Positions 28,201 to 40,281 of a stretch of 64,000 nt of DNA are shown one piece after another (within the stretch, counting starts at the first letter, position 1; the number at the start of each line of letters is the position of its first letter). The position numbers and the translations under genes were made by a program. The stretch spans positions 1,984,001 to 2,048,000 of the forward strand of contig NC_065922.1 of assembly GCF_024586455.1 (NCBI RefSeq), read 5' to 3'. Below the pieces are notes generated by a model. The model worked only from the letters and a program-made list of their open reading frames with translations. It was not told the origin of the DNA and made no database searches. The DNA is from Bactrocera neohumeralis (Eukaryota; Arthropoda; Insecta; Diptera; Tephritidae).

Positions 28201-29179
28201 ACCTAATTTCGAGGCACAATGCAACAGCGATCGCTGCCAAGTGTTCGATGTGTGTTGTTGCTATTTGTGCAGTTCAATTGCAGTTTTTGCTGAGGCAGCG
28301 CTGCTGCAACTGCGCCGAGTGCGATGGGACCGATCACTGCGGCTGCTATTAAGTTGAGCGTGCATTGCAAATATACATAATGTGTATATACACTATGTAA
28401 ATGTATATGGCTTGTAAATATATAAGGTAGCTCATGCATATTTACACAATTGCGGGTAGCGGAGGGAACAGAGCGTAGACATGACAGCCCTAGTCGGCTG
28501 CGATAATAGCCAGTTTGTGATTTTGCGCAAGCAGCCTAAAGCTCCTATGCGAGCAAGTACCTTGGTTACACTTCTACCGTCAGGCCCCTCGTGTTCACCT
28601 CTGCTTACCTCGGATGAGGCTGTCGTCACACAATCGTTGCAAACGCTGCCAATGGCAGAAGCAAAAAGCGAAGCACATTAGTGATCGCACACAGGCGCAT
28701 TATGCTCACATACCTTTGCGCGTGTGTGTGTTCATCGTTAAGCAAACAAGACACGCACAAATCAGGTACTTCAGCTTATTTGTATTGTTGTTGCGCCATG
28801 ACCATGAAGTGCTACATACTCACGCACACATTCGCAGGTTTTGTGCATTTCAAAACTACTTCAAAACGCGCCAATTGAATAAAAGCAAAAGCACATACAC
28901 TCACTCCAAGTATGTATTATGTTTATATGTATGCACATGCCATCTACATATGTGGCTGTCTACTCAGATTAATTGTGCGTCGCACTTCAGCAGCATTTGC
29001 CAACTTCAAATCATGCGGCTGTCACACACAAATGATGAATGCGCAGGTCTTGCCTTGAAGTGTCCACAAACCACTCCCACTTTACTAATTTTTATAATAC
29101 CTTACAACTGACACTCATACACAGAATGAGTGTGACATCAAATGATTCATTAATTTCCCATTTTCTTTGTTTCTTTCAG

Positions 29180-29368
29180 AGTACACCTTGCAAGCATCCG
29201 GTGATCCTGCTCCAGGATGTCAACTTTCTCGATCTACACTCGTTGGTGGAATTCATATATCACGGTGAGGTGAACGTGCATCAAAAGTCTTTGCAGTCCT
29301 TCCTAAAGACGGCAGAGGTACTTCGAGTCTCGGGTCTCACTCAACAGCAGGCCGAGGAAACCCATAGT
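29180..29368 (+). CDS. br: broad core exon 2: second half of BTB/POZ domain
   Basis: It encodes residues 63-125 and has phase 0 at both ends, between TTTCTTTCAG and GTAAGT. It begins STPCKHPVILLQDVNF and continues through the conserved LVEFIYHGEVNVHQKSLQSF segment and the helix ending TQQQAEETHS. This completes the BTB fold; the FIYHGEV motif is typical of the family. The exon follows exon 1 without frame change and is nearly identical to Drosophila Broad. The 74-bp intron after it is not a multiple of three, so retaining it would end translation soon after. Confidence 0.97.
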
Positions 29369-29442
29369 GTAAGTTCAAATAATCAAGCGATAAAGGTGTT
29401 TATTGATGTTTTCACAAATACATTTCTGCTTGCATCCCACAG

Positions 29443-29854
29443 CAATTAGCTCAAATACAAAATCTGGCGAATGCCGCTAATGCCACACGCACTCCACTTA
29501 ACTCACACCACACATTGCTCGATGAGCCGCCGCTATATCCACGCAACAGCGGCTCACCACCGCCACCCCCACCATCCCAACAGCTGCCATTGGCATCCAC
29601 ACACATCAACAGCCAGTTGTTTAAGCGCAGCATGGCCATGCTACGTCGCGAGAGGAACAACTCCACACCATCGGCCGAGGACTCGAATAATGCCATGAAA
29701 CGCCTGCGAGGACCCGACAACGGTTTGCCGTCTAGCAACAACAACAGTCCCGAAATAGTACATCAACGCAGCGCATCACCCCAATTGACACCGGCCGATT
29801 TCTCAACCATCAAGCACAACAATAACAACACACCGCCGCTGAAGGAAGACAAAC
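29443..29854 (+). CDS. br: broad core exon 3: proline- and serine-rich linker
   Basis: It begins QLAQIQNLANAAN in phase 0, which matches the Drosophila continuation after the BTB domain, and ends in phase 1 inside an arginine codon before GTAAGT. The product is low in complexity. It has a run of prolines (PPPPPP), the segment LFKRSMAMLRRERN, a basic MKRLRG motif that may help nuclear import, and the well-conserved stretch PADFSTIKHNNNNTPPLKED. All isoforms share this linker, which is presumably unstructured. The conserved basic and phospho-like serine/proline sites may matter for regulation; that is inference. Confidence 0.95.
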
Positions 29855-29938
29855 GTAAGTGTGTGGTTCAGATAGAGAGCGATAAAAGGAGAGTGGAAGA
29901 GAATTGTCATGAAGTCTAACAAATGTTATCATTTTTAG

Positions 29939-30206
29939 GTAATGGACCATCTGGTAATAACGGCAATAGTGGCAATGGCAACTCGGACACTGGCAACGGA
30001 AACGGTATCGCAAATAATGACAAAGTAGGTAGTAGCTTAACTTCCTCACCGCTTACACGCACCGTCGACGATGTCAAATCGGAACCCATGGAACTAGTAT
30101 GCTCGAATAACAATCCGACAGTAGTCGATGAGCACAGTAACGACTCCACCGGTGAGCATGAAGCGAACCGATCAAGCAGCGGCGATGGCGGCAAAGGTTC
30201 TTTGAG
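29939..30206 (+). CDS. br: broad core exon 4: Asn/Gly/Ser-rich linker
   Basis: It is joined to exon 3 across an 84-bp intron, giving RNGPSGNNGNSGNG in frame, as in Drosophila Broad. The product is a disordered Asn/Gly/Ser stretch followed by the conserved DDVKSEPME segment. There VKSE fits the sumoylation consensus (hydrophobic-Lys-x-Glu). The conserved DEHSNDSTGEHEANRSSSGD block comes next. The exon ends with two bases of a serine codon at a GTGAGT donor; the intron that follows is only 62 bp. Function beyond linking the BTB domain to the fingers is not shown by the sequence. Confidence 0.95.
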
Positions 30207-30268
30207 GTGAGTAAAAGCGGTGACAGCGACTCTACTAACTATAAACTAATCGGCAATTTATACAACAG

Positions 30269-30411
30269 TTCGGGAAACGATGAGGAGATTGATAACAACA
30301 TGCCAACACATCCTCCACCCCCATATCTGATGTCACCGGCAGAGAGCAAATTATTTTCACCGGCCGCCTTCAATTTTCCCATGAGCGGTCTAGATCCTGC
30401 CACGTTAGCTG
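30269..30411 (+). CDS. br: broad core exon 5
   Basis: After the 62-bp intron the serine codon is completed and the frame reads SSGNDEEIDNNMP, as expected from the Drosophila protein. It then gives the conserved YLMSPAESKLFSPAAFNFP block. It ends in phase 1 at a GTAAGT donor. The acceptor (TATACAACAG) has a poor pyrimidine tract, but the exact frame and homology support it. The exon belongs to the shared core of all isoforms. Confidence 0.93.
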
Positions 30412-30588
30412 GTAAGTGCTGTTTGAGTGAAGGTTAGCGCTGCACTCGAGCTTCACACCTTTCGAAAGCTTACCTTACACAAAAGCTCAGTCTGGTGCTG
30501 TGAAGCTTTTAAGCTCGCACTAAAGAACCTACCTTTCGGAGTTGTAAATTTTGCAGAAATTTTCAAATTTTTTACCTTTCACTTTCAG

Positions 30589-30639
30589 GTTTTAACTCGC
30601 AACTACAGTCAGCCGCCGAAATATCAGTTTCTCCGCAAG
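30589..30639 (+). CDS. br: broad core exon 6: last shared exon before the fingers
   Basis: This 51-bp exon reads FNSQLQSAAEISVSPQ and ends with one base (G) of the next codon at a GTGAGT donor. The Drosophila core ends with a very similar SPQG sequence, so this is the switch point from which the alternative zinc-finger exons are chosen. The phase-1 end fits exactly the four terminal exons, which all complete a glycine codon. If the donor is not used, the frame stays open for about 27 more codons and closes at TAA near 30737-30739. A short finger-less product is therefore conceivable but unsupported. Confidence 0.93.
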
Positions 30640-33600
30640 GTGAGTACGCCGCTTCCATACATACTACTACTCGCTCTTTCCGAACATTTCAATTCAAATT
30701 CATTCCTTTACATTTTTACATCAAATGCAAATATTAATTAATTAATTATGTTTTATTACATTTATAACTACGGAAAATTTTTGAGAAAATTGCAATAACC
30801 CATAAAATTCTTTTACATGATAATTACAGTTAATTTTTTTCATTAATTTAACTTTTGGTTTATTTATTTAATTTAAACCGACTTTGTGAGGAAAACTCGA
30901 AAGAAACTAGGGAATCAGAAAAAAAATACAAAAAAGAACTTCCGAAATATATGAAAAAATAGAAATATATACATATATATAATATAAAAATGCCTGGAAC
31001 GCAGTGGCAAAGGAAGAAATATTAAGACTTTTTCTAAATTTTAAGGTGGCTACACGCTTCATTAATGCACCAATTCATCTCGTAGACTTTTACTGGATTT
31101 TCAATGCACATCTCCTAACAATTTCACCACTAATTTAAGCACTCTCTCGAGAACTCTCGATGGAAGTCAAAGCAAATTGAATTTGTTCGCCATAACTCAT
31201 CGCTTTGGTGTTTAATTATCCAATTCAACTTAATTTCCACATGCATACATACCCATCTATACATGCCACAGCATATGTATAAACAGTTCCAAATGCCTCC
31301 AGCACACGCTCACTTTTCCCGTATGAGATTCATCAGTTATTTGGTGCACCGCTTCTGGAGCACTGCGTTCACCGGCATTTTCCTTCGGTTTCCAGCACTT
31401 TGAACTAAAAACAGATAAATCTCATGAATTAAGATCATCTAAGTCGCTAAGTATTTGGTTGGTAAATGAGAAGAAAAAGAGAATTACGTAAGCAGCAGAA
31501 AATTTCTTTCTTATTTGATTGTTTCGATGGTAAATACTTATTTCATTTGAATCCCCTTCATGAGCGTAGAATGGTAAAAGGACCATAGAGCGTAGAGTCA
31601 ATAATTAATATTTAAAAATATATAACTGTAACAATGAGAAAGTGAAGAAGAGGAAGAGAAGCGAAGCCAAGCGCGTTTGAAAAATTCCCGAAATTCACCA
31701 TTGCAATAGAGAATAGCGCTGGCAAAGAACCAAGCAATCAGCTGACTGTGCTCGAATTAATTAACCGGTTTGCCGCATTACAATAACACAAACAAAGCGC
31801 AATTCACAACAATAATAACCACAAGCGCCACATCGATGATGGCAATAACTGGCAAACAACACTTCCGCACTTCAAATCTTAGCGGGCTGCCAGCTGCTCC
31901 CGGCACCGCGCAATTCCCTAATATATGCCGGAGTTGCTCCCAATGTATTCCACGTGTGTGCCTTGCCACAGGCTCATCAATTATTTAGCGCGCACTTGCC
32001 GCTCGTCACTCGCTAGCTTAGCGCGCCGGCAGACAGCCAGTCAGTCAACACGCGTTGATGCCACAACGGGCTGCCTGTCTGCTTTAGCCTCCTGATTTCT
32101 AACAACTATCTGCTCCCATTTGCCGTTGAGCGTGTGGAGAAATTTTAATTGATGCCTTTATGTTGTGGCCGACCTCAACAATTTGCCCCAACTGCGCGCG
32201 CGGCGGCATACACATCACATGTGAGCGCGTGTGCGAGTGCGGCAATGCAAAAGTTTTGTCTATTTAAGTGAATGTGAAAATTTTGCCCGCCAACGCACAA
32301 GCAAACGCAAATGCGGTGCTGGTGAAAGTGTAAAATAGAGATTACGCATGTTTTGTGCGCGTACGTGCGTGTGTGTATGTGTGTTCGGTGCTGTGGCTTG
32401 CGGCTACTGGTGCTTTGCGCTTTACGCTTTACGCTTCACACTTGCCACACACTGCCAGCCGATTGGAGCAGACTTGTGGCGTATGTGGCGTCGGCATTTG
32501 CTTTTATGTCTGCGTTAATCGGCGCAAAAGTGTTTAACTTCAATTTTGATTAGCTAAGCACACACAAGCGCACACATACAATATTTCAAAGCGTTCGCAC
32601 CAAATTTATTGCATACACACAGGCGTTTTAACGACTAATTAAGCTGTGGCAACACAACACATAACTGCCGCGCAACAAGTTTCACACTTTCGGCGAATTA
32701 ATTCAAGTTCATTTGTAGTTTATTTAGAAACCAACACTCACACACACACACAAACACTTACGCACACTAGCGACTCCAAAGCTGCACACTTGTACGTGTG
32801 TGTTGCTGCTCGCTCGATAAGTGTTGTGTGTTGGGTTGTTCGCGTTGGTGCTCAAACGCCTCTGCTTCTAGTCCCCTTCTTCGCTCATTCATCCACACGA
32901 CACGAGTCGTCTCTATGGTCAGTTTACTATAAGGTTTAAAGAGTGTAAAAAGCAGTCTTCACGAGACTTAAATAATAAGCCGTCCTCGTTGCATTCCGTT
33001 CACAAAAAGTATTAACGCGTTGCCCTTGCAAAACACGCGGTTCGCAATCATTCCGAAAGCCTCTCCGAATGTCAACGCCAACGTCTGTAGGCTACGCGCG
33101 AGCAATAGAAAGATCAATATAAACAGAGTATGAAATTCGCAAACAAAATATTGAAAGGTCAGCAAGTGTTCGAAACTCGCGCGCTTCCAAAGCGGAATCA
33201 TTTGCTTAGCAAGGCTGCTCCGCATAAGAGCGGCAGCATCGGCGTTGAGTGAAAAGCCCAAATATATATTTTCCGTGATATTTGTTTTTGTGTGCTAATT
33301 TTGTATTCGTATTTTATGGAAATATAAAGAAATGAAAATTTTCTCCTCTTACTTACTCATTCATATTCGTACGTGCCTAAGAGTAAATATAAATATTTGT
33401 GATATTTTCGACATTTTTCGTTGCTTATGTTTTCGTTAGTTACCAATTTTTTACTAACTGTAATTGCATACTTTTGTGTTCTGTACAAACATGCGCACAC
33501 GCATACATACACACACACATATATTGTTTTGAATGTTTAGTTTCGCAACATTACACGTATTCCGCCTATTTTGTACTCCACTAGACTTACATACATAAAT

Positions 33601-36600
33601 ATTTGTTCGTATGAATTGAGCCGGCCAACAACAAGGCGCCAAATTAATTAGAGAAACTTTTGATTTAAGTAAACTCCTTTTTATTTTTCGATGTTTGAAC
33701 TGAAAAGCGTTGCTTTGAAGCCATGAGTCAAGTGTGTTTCAATTTTCGTTCCAAATAAATGTGATAATTGTTACCATTTTGCTTTGAATTTCAAACCCAC
33801 ACACACATAACCACACACTTTTAACTCTTTACAATGGAAATTTTACGTCATGTATGTGTGTTTTAATCAGTATATAATTGCTATAGAAAACTATGTGTCA
33901 GCAGAGCGAACGCATTTTGATTTCGAAATTATTACAAATGCAATACTGAACGTTTATTAACCCTTAGGTTATGCCTAAAAGTATATACTTGTTATTCTAA
34001 ATGTTTTGTTTGTTTAATTAAAATTGCTGTGAAATGAGGAGGGAAGGTGCCGGCGGCAAAAGAAAGCCGCACTTCCCATTAACACATACAGCTTTATTGT
34101 ACAGTGATCGCCTTTTGCGTTTCATACATGTTTTTAATATTCAATATTTTCCGTTGTTTTTTTTTTTTGCTTACATCATCATTCATACAAATTTACGTTG
34201 TGATTTAATTCAGTGTTGCAATTTGATGGTAACATCCTGCTCCCTAATAACTAACTCGAAGACATTAACTGTTCTTGTGCAATATATCTTATATATGATA
34301 AATAAATGCGTACATATGTATAGGAGATACTTACGAACATGCATACATATGCACGTGTTTGTATGGCGAACACTCGAACAGGTCGTATGAACCACCCTAA
34401 TGCGTGCAAATCGGCGCGCACTTATTTTCGTACGAATACAAGAGTGAGCACAACATATAAAAACAAAGGCAGGCACAAAATATGTTAATTTTTTTTGTTT
34501 TAAATTTTTTTTTATTAAATTAAATGAATTGTTTGCAAAGCTTTAAAGATTGGCTGTAAACTCAAGCAAGCGTGTTAGAGTAAAGGACCAGCTAACCTCG
34601 CACTTCCACCCCATCGACGCCCCAAACCGCCCCCAACAAATTGGCACTCGAAAATATTAGTCGATGCGAATTTCCTTGCTCAAAACCGTTAACCCCCCGG
34701 CGGTGAACGAGAACAAACCAAATAATTGTTATTAACCACACAGCCCCACAAACACGAACACGCATACATAAGCATATGTATACACCTACAATATAAAAAT
34801 AACTGCTTCGCAGCAATAAGTGCAGTTAACGCAAAAACAAAAACAAAAAACTAAATTATCTAACAATTGTTGTTGCAAGTGCAACCCCTCGAAGATCCAC
34901 GTTCACACGCACTCACACTTGCTCTTTACTAACACACGCTCTCAGGGTCCATACCAATTCACTAACCCACTCACGCACCCACTCTTTTCCACTCACACAA
35001 GCACACACAATTAACCACACCACCTGTGAATGCGTTTCCAACATTCCCACACATCACACCGAACGCTTGCTTTAAGCTCCAAACTAACCACTACAACAAT
35101 AATAACAACAATAACAAACAACACACTACTTTACTAATCATATGTTGCGCTTAATTGGATGACTAATCATGAAGCCGAGATTATGAAGTACAAAAACAAA
35201 GCATTTACTTCTTATCAAGACATTCAGGCAAAGAAATAGAAACACCCACACACATACATTGTCCATTCTATGGAAGTTTATGATTAGTGACAGCAGCATA
35301 CACAAACAAAGTACATATTATTTAAGCTATGGAAAATTACATAATTACATACACACGCATACATACATATATGATTGGTGGAGTTAAGCGATATATATTT
35401 TCTGTAGATTTAAGTTTCGAAATTCCCACGACAAAATTGTAAAAATTAAATTTTAAGTTATCATTAAGTATTTGCATTTCGAATTGGAAGCTATTGTACA
35501 CACCAAACGATTAAATTTAAGCGAAAATCACAAGAAAACTCACAAAATTGTTCAAGTAAACACAACAACAAAGAAAACAATCAAAATTGAGCAAAATCAG
35601 CATCAACCTATTTGAGAAAATTTGCATGGGAATCAATTCAGAATAACGCAAGATTTAACTGTAAAAATTTTACGCCCAATCACCGAAACACAGACAGACA
35701 GACTCACGCGGTCCGACTTGACTCGGAATTCAGTTTTGAAAGCGAGGAGTCTCTTTCACACAGACCGAACGAAAAACGGACACGTAAAAATTCTCGGCAT
35801 TTCTCATGAAATGAAATCCCTTGGGGTGTGTTCACTCGTCCAACGCTGAGCTCGAGTTGCGCAATCGCATCTTTTCCAAATTTCCGAACTTTACTTCCAC
35901 ACAAATTATTATGGCTTAAGTTATGTATGTCTTATACTTTTATATTTTGTATTGGCTAGTCATGTAAGGCTTACAACAACAACTATTATTATATTAAAAA
36001 CAAACACACACTATTAAGTACCGAAAATCAAGCGCAACAATATCAGTATTAATTGATTTATGGACACTTTGGTAGGAGGACATTTTAAATTTACACTAAA
36101 AAACGAGGCAAAACCACAAATAATGTCAAAAATAACCAACAACAACATAAGTTGAACAACCGAAGTATAGAAACGAACGCCGTACTTCGCGAATGTTCTG
36201 CTCACACTGTACGCTAAAGCTGAACGTACACTAACAAATTCGGCAAGAAATTGATCGCGCCACCGAATAGTCAATCGGCAGTGGAATTAAAAACGAAATA
36301 ATTTGGTAGCCAAATGTTGGACGTGCTTTGATGCGTCAACATTGTACTTTTGGTATTCGAAATCATATTCGGTATTTATTGGTAATTTTTTCTTGGAACA
36401 AACACTGTAATTCTTAGGACTGCATAATATTCATATCAGCTTCATGTTTGTAAATTGTAATGTAAAATAAGTAGCTAATTTGAAGTCGTAAATCGAAAGC
36501 ACCCAACTTCCTGCCCCTAGCCCCCGACCCCACAGCACCCGCATTCCCACTCAAACCAAAATTAAAAAAGATAAGAAAAAACACACACGATTCGAAAGGA

Positions 36601-37687
36601 GAACTATGCAAACTAAATTTAACCGAATGCAAAATAGTTTCAACTCAATCGCCCCGCCAAATCCCAAGTGGTTTTGAATATTTTAATTAACTTATGTTAC
36701 CCGCTGAATCGCAAGAACTATGAGGCATTGCCAAAGCCATGCTACCGACACGTATCTATTTGAAGAAGTAACCTCAGGTGATTGCCACCAGTTGCCCAAT
36801 CCAAACTCCACTACACACACAATGGTGATGGTGTTGAACACATACACACGCTACACAAAATACCACTTATTAACAAAAATTGAGGAAAAAAAATAAAATT
36901 CCACCCCTTCTCTTAAATTGCACCAGCCAATGAGTTAAGCACAAATGCAAAATATAATATGAAACTGAAAATAAGAGTCTGATTGAAGATCTGATTTACA
37001 CGAAACAGTAAAATTTAGTAACGGTGAAATTTCAAAACGGATTTCATGTAAAATTTAAATATGGCCTCGACTCAATACAATTGAAATAGCTACGAGCACG
37101 AAAAAACATATTCAAGTGAAATTAAGTTCGAAGTACAGTTGACACTCGATAAGCGTGAACTGCAACAAATTTGCACACCCCTTCCCATCACCCACTCCCC
37201 GTAGGCTCGAGTTAAGGAATGCAAACAATCAAAGAAGAAATAAATTTGTCCACCTTTACAAAGTGGTCGGCACAGCACAGCATTTCATAGCTTACAAGCA
37301 AATACAACATTAGTCTTTATAAATTAGAATAAAGAATTCTCAAAAGAATTTAAAATAAATAAATAAATCCAAAGTTAAATTTCGTAGCCGTAACGGCGGT
37401 GGCTTGCGTAATGCCCTGAATCAACCAGCTGTAAAGGCAAAACTCAAAAGAGAAGAGCAAAAATTCAAAGAGAAAATAAGAGAGAATTTTTCATAGAGAA
37501 TCGTTTGATTTACAGTCGAAATTCCATTCGGTTTCTCCTAAATTTGTTAAAGATTATTCGTAGTTACCGTTACCGTTACTGTTACCATTAGTTTATTCTT
37601 CCAATCGTTAATACCTAACTCGCTGAAATGACTGTTGTCTTTTGGGCTAATCCAACGTTTTATGACTTTCTTCCACATTGTCGTCAG
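30640..37687 (+). other. br: broad intron from core to Z1-type exon (7.0 kb)
   Basis: I see no further exon that fits the phase. The DNA is AT-rich, with GC-richer patches near 31.85-32.5 kb and 34.6-34.75 kb, CA/TG microsatellites near 32735-32755 and 33495-33525, a poly-T run near 34155-34167 and a fourfold GTTACC-like repeat at 37563-37586. It probably contains splicing and transcription control sites, but none can be named. Confidence 0.8.
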
Positions 37688-38607
37688 GTCAACTGACGGC
37701 AAATTCCACTTCTACAACAAACCTATGCCACAAATCTATTCACTACAACAACATGCTCAACTGTAAAATCACCAACAACTATGCCGACCATCGCTACACC
37801 GAACCAAATGCAAATGCTCGCCCACTTAATTGCGATAATCCCCCCTTCGAACGGCCAGCAGCCTCAAGTATCTGTGGCCTTAACCTCACTACTTTCACCG
37901 CCAACTGCAGTGTCTCGAACAACGGCAATGGCAGCGGTGGCGCCAATTGCAGCAGCAACAGTGCCAGCGGCAGCACCTCGAGCAACAATACATCCAACAT
38001 CTTGCCCGCCGCACTCATGCAGGCCAATTCCCAGCACCAGCACCAGCACCATCATCACCACCACCACCATCAGCAGCAGCAGCATCAACACGGCCAGAAC
38101 TCTGGGAGCAATACCGGCAATGGCTGCAACAATGGCAACGGCGGCCTTAGCAACGCCACCAGCGCCGTCCAGCAGTCGCAAATGTTTGTCGCCGCCGCTG
38201 CAGCTGCCGCTATGGCCAACATGGCGGCAGCGTCCAGCAGCGCGGCTGCCAACACCTCCGCCGGTAGTCTGAACACTTCGGGCGTCGGAGGCGGCGGCGG
38301 TGGCGGCGCTGACGAATTTCGCTGCGATCCGTGCAACAAGAATCTGTCATCTCTAACCCGCCTCAAGCGCCACATACAGAACGTGCACATGCGTCCGACC
38401 AAAGAACCCGTCTGCAACATCTGCAAGCGTGTCTACAGCTCGTTGAACAGTCTACGCAATCACAAGAGCATCTACCATCGCAACCTGAAACAGCCGAAGC
38501 AGGAGACCATCGGCGGCGCTGATATGGCCCAGTCACCGGGCTTAGCCAGCGTGGCCGTGATGCATAACTCCTACTATGCGCCGGTCAACCATCGCTCATC
38601 CTCATAG
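37688..38607 (+). CDS. br: broad terminal exon, Z1-type zinc fingers
   Basis: The acceptor TCGTCAG completes a glycine codon (G|GT), and 306 codons follow to TAG at 38605-38607. The product has a long low-complexity part: Asn/Ser/Gly, then a His/Gln tract around 38035-38100, Ala runs and a Gly run. Two C2H2 fingers follow at 38323-38478, both C-X2-C-X12-H-X4-H. The first contains CDPCNKNLSSLTRLKRH and the second CNICKRVYSSLNSLRNH. The tail after the fingers is about 41 residues. I recognise these fingers as Broad Z1. Core plus this exon gives 722 residues, close to the roughly 727 I recall for Drosophila Z1. The isoform binds DNA through the finger pair and carries the rbp function in Drosophila. 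Confidence 0.92.
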
Positions 38608-40161
38608 GGTTTCATGTACTTTGACTACCTGACCAATATAAATTTTTAAGCGAACGCAAAAGGCGGGTGCCTGCCACCAGCGCCTCATGTTGTAGATGTT
38701 AGAAGCAGGTGTGGTGAAATTGTTATGTTTTCAGGTGCTCGTTAATATTTAGCCTATGTTAAATAAGTGAATAAGTAGAATTAGAACACGTTCAGGCGCA
38801 GACGCGACCGGAACTAAATAGTACATACATACCTCCACGCATTCAGACACATGTGGCATATGCTGCATTGGGGTATGTCCGACAGGACAAATAGGAAACA
38901 AGAAGTGAAGCTGTAGACGAAGAAAAATTAAAATATTTGTAGTCGTAGTAAGCAAGACGTCTCGCGGGGCACAGATCCCTTACCAACAAGAAGCGCGCAT
39001 TATTTTGATAATTGTAAACAAAGGTGCGTACCCTGAAATGGCTTTAATGTTCTCAAACTTACAACAGAAGTAACGCCTTAGATATTTTTAATCCGCCTAT
39101 TTGCTATGAATTTTGTACATTGAAAAGAAAAGCAAGCAAAAAGCAAAAATAGAAATCATAGATTTAATGGAAAACTTAAGTATGTATAATGCACGTCCAC
39201 AAAAATCACATACAAAGGCCGACCGACCGACCGACCGATCGATCTACGCAGTGAAAGGGATGTACTACGAATGTAGATGGAAATTAACGGTATAACCATA
39301 ACATGTAAATACTTTATACAATATATGTTTGTCATTGACTATTTTATATTCAACTAGGCTTAGGCACTTTAAGCGATTTAAGCGATCGAGATACTTTTTA
39401 CTTCAGTTGTGTTCGTTTTTAATAAAATCGTATACTAATAAATATATTTATATACATATACATATACATATACATATATTAACGTATTGTTAATCTAGTA
39501 TTAATTAGCAAATAAAGAGTTTTGTTTAAAATCATGCATACGTACATACCATTACTAGCTAACTTAGAATGTTACCACATGTTTTGAATATCAACTTAAA
39601 ATACTAAAATTAAATATTTTGAAACTGCTTGAAAACCACTATAAACCACAACTATAATTATGGATGTTGCAAGTACATTGTATGTAACAGGTATGTTGAA
39701 AGTACACAATGAGTCCATCCAAGTCGCATCCGAGCGTATTTAGCATTAGTATATGTATGTATTGGTATATAATATGGGAGTATGTGTGTCTTCGCTATCA
39801 CAATCGTGTGTGGTCGTGTTGGAACCAATTGATATACAGATCTGCCAAGCAGCTTTTCTCGCCGAAGGCCGCTAAGCAATCCCAGTTCAGTTTGCAATCA
39901 AATCGAAACACATTTTCATTATCATCTAACACAAACGAGCTATCAAAACATATATCAAAGACAATAATTGGTTTAAAAGTAAAAGACATTTTTTATTTTT
40001 TTTTATTTGAAAATTCATTTTTAAATTTAAGAATTGAAATTTATTTAAAATCTGAAAATCGAAATACAAAATTACTAGCAATTTTAAGTGAAACCCGAAA
40101 ATTGTCAACTACTTCATCGCCCTACCCTGCACCTCACCCCAACCCCCCACCACATCCTTAG
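38608..40161 (+). other. br: 3' UTR of the Z1-type isoform, then intron DNA
   Basis: After the Z1 stop the DNA becomes AT-rich. Possible poly(A) signals AATAAA are at 39421-39426 and 39511-39516, either of which could end this isoform. A short GACC tandem run occurs at 39222-39241 and a CATATA microsatellite at about 39450-39478. From the viewpoint of the other isoforms the same DNA is intron. No other coding exon is visible until 40162. Confidence 0.55.
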
Positions 40162-40281
40162 ACCCAAGTGCCTTCTACTGCTGTTACTACTACTACTACA
40201 ACAACTGTTACTACCACACCCTCATTCGCCATCCAGCCGCCCTGCCGCCGGGTCAACCTGACGGCTGGGGGTCACAGGTTG
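40162..40281 (+). CDS. Candidate cassette exon of broad, 40 codons
   Basis: A GC-rich island of coding-like sequence lies in AT-rich intron DNA. It has an acceptor (pyrimidine- and proline-codon-like C-rich tract ending CATCCTTAG) and a good donor (GTTG|GTGAGC). Its length is exactly 120 bases. If entered from the core donor (phase 1) it stays open and leaves again in phase 1, so it would insert 40 residues before a downstream finger exon. The product would contain a Tyr/Asn run and end PGQPDGWGSQV. Another frame gives a Thr-rich peptide but does not fit the phases. Drosophila broad has an optional exon called TNT1; whether this is related I cannot say. It could also be an unused sequence. 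Confidence 0.35.

Larger units (their letters stand above)
20390..29179 (+). other. br: broad intron 1 (8.8 kb)
   Basis: The intron divides the BTB domain between a GTGAGT donor and a TTTCTTTCAG acceptor, both in phase 0. Inside it are a decayed dispersed repeat (20836-21173), a TA-rich microsatellite (about 21449-21520), a TAACA tandem repeat (25079-25213) and a small coding-like ORF of unknown origin (28481-28681). The remaining DNA is AT-rich and full of CA/TG and CATA repeats, with no other exon visible. Such a large first coding intron is expected to hold regulatory DNA. Confidence 0.85.

Noticed and set aside
37781..38272. Overlapping + strand frame of 163 codons within the Z1-type exon
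   Set aside because: It is the shadow of repetitive CAG/CAC/GCC codons of the real frame and has no domain.
38608..38649. Stop-codon readthrough after the Z1-type exon
   Set aside because: The frame closes after 13 codons, which is expected by chance.
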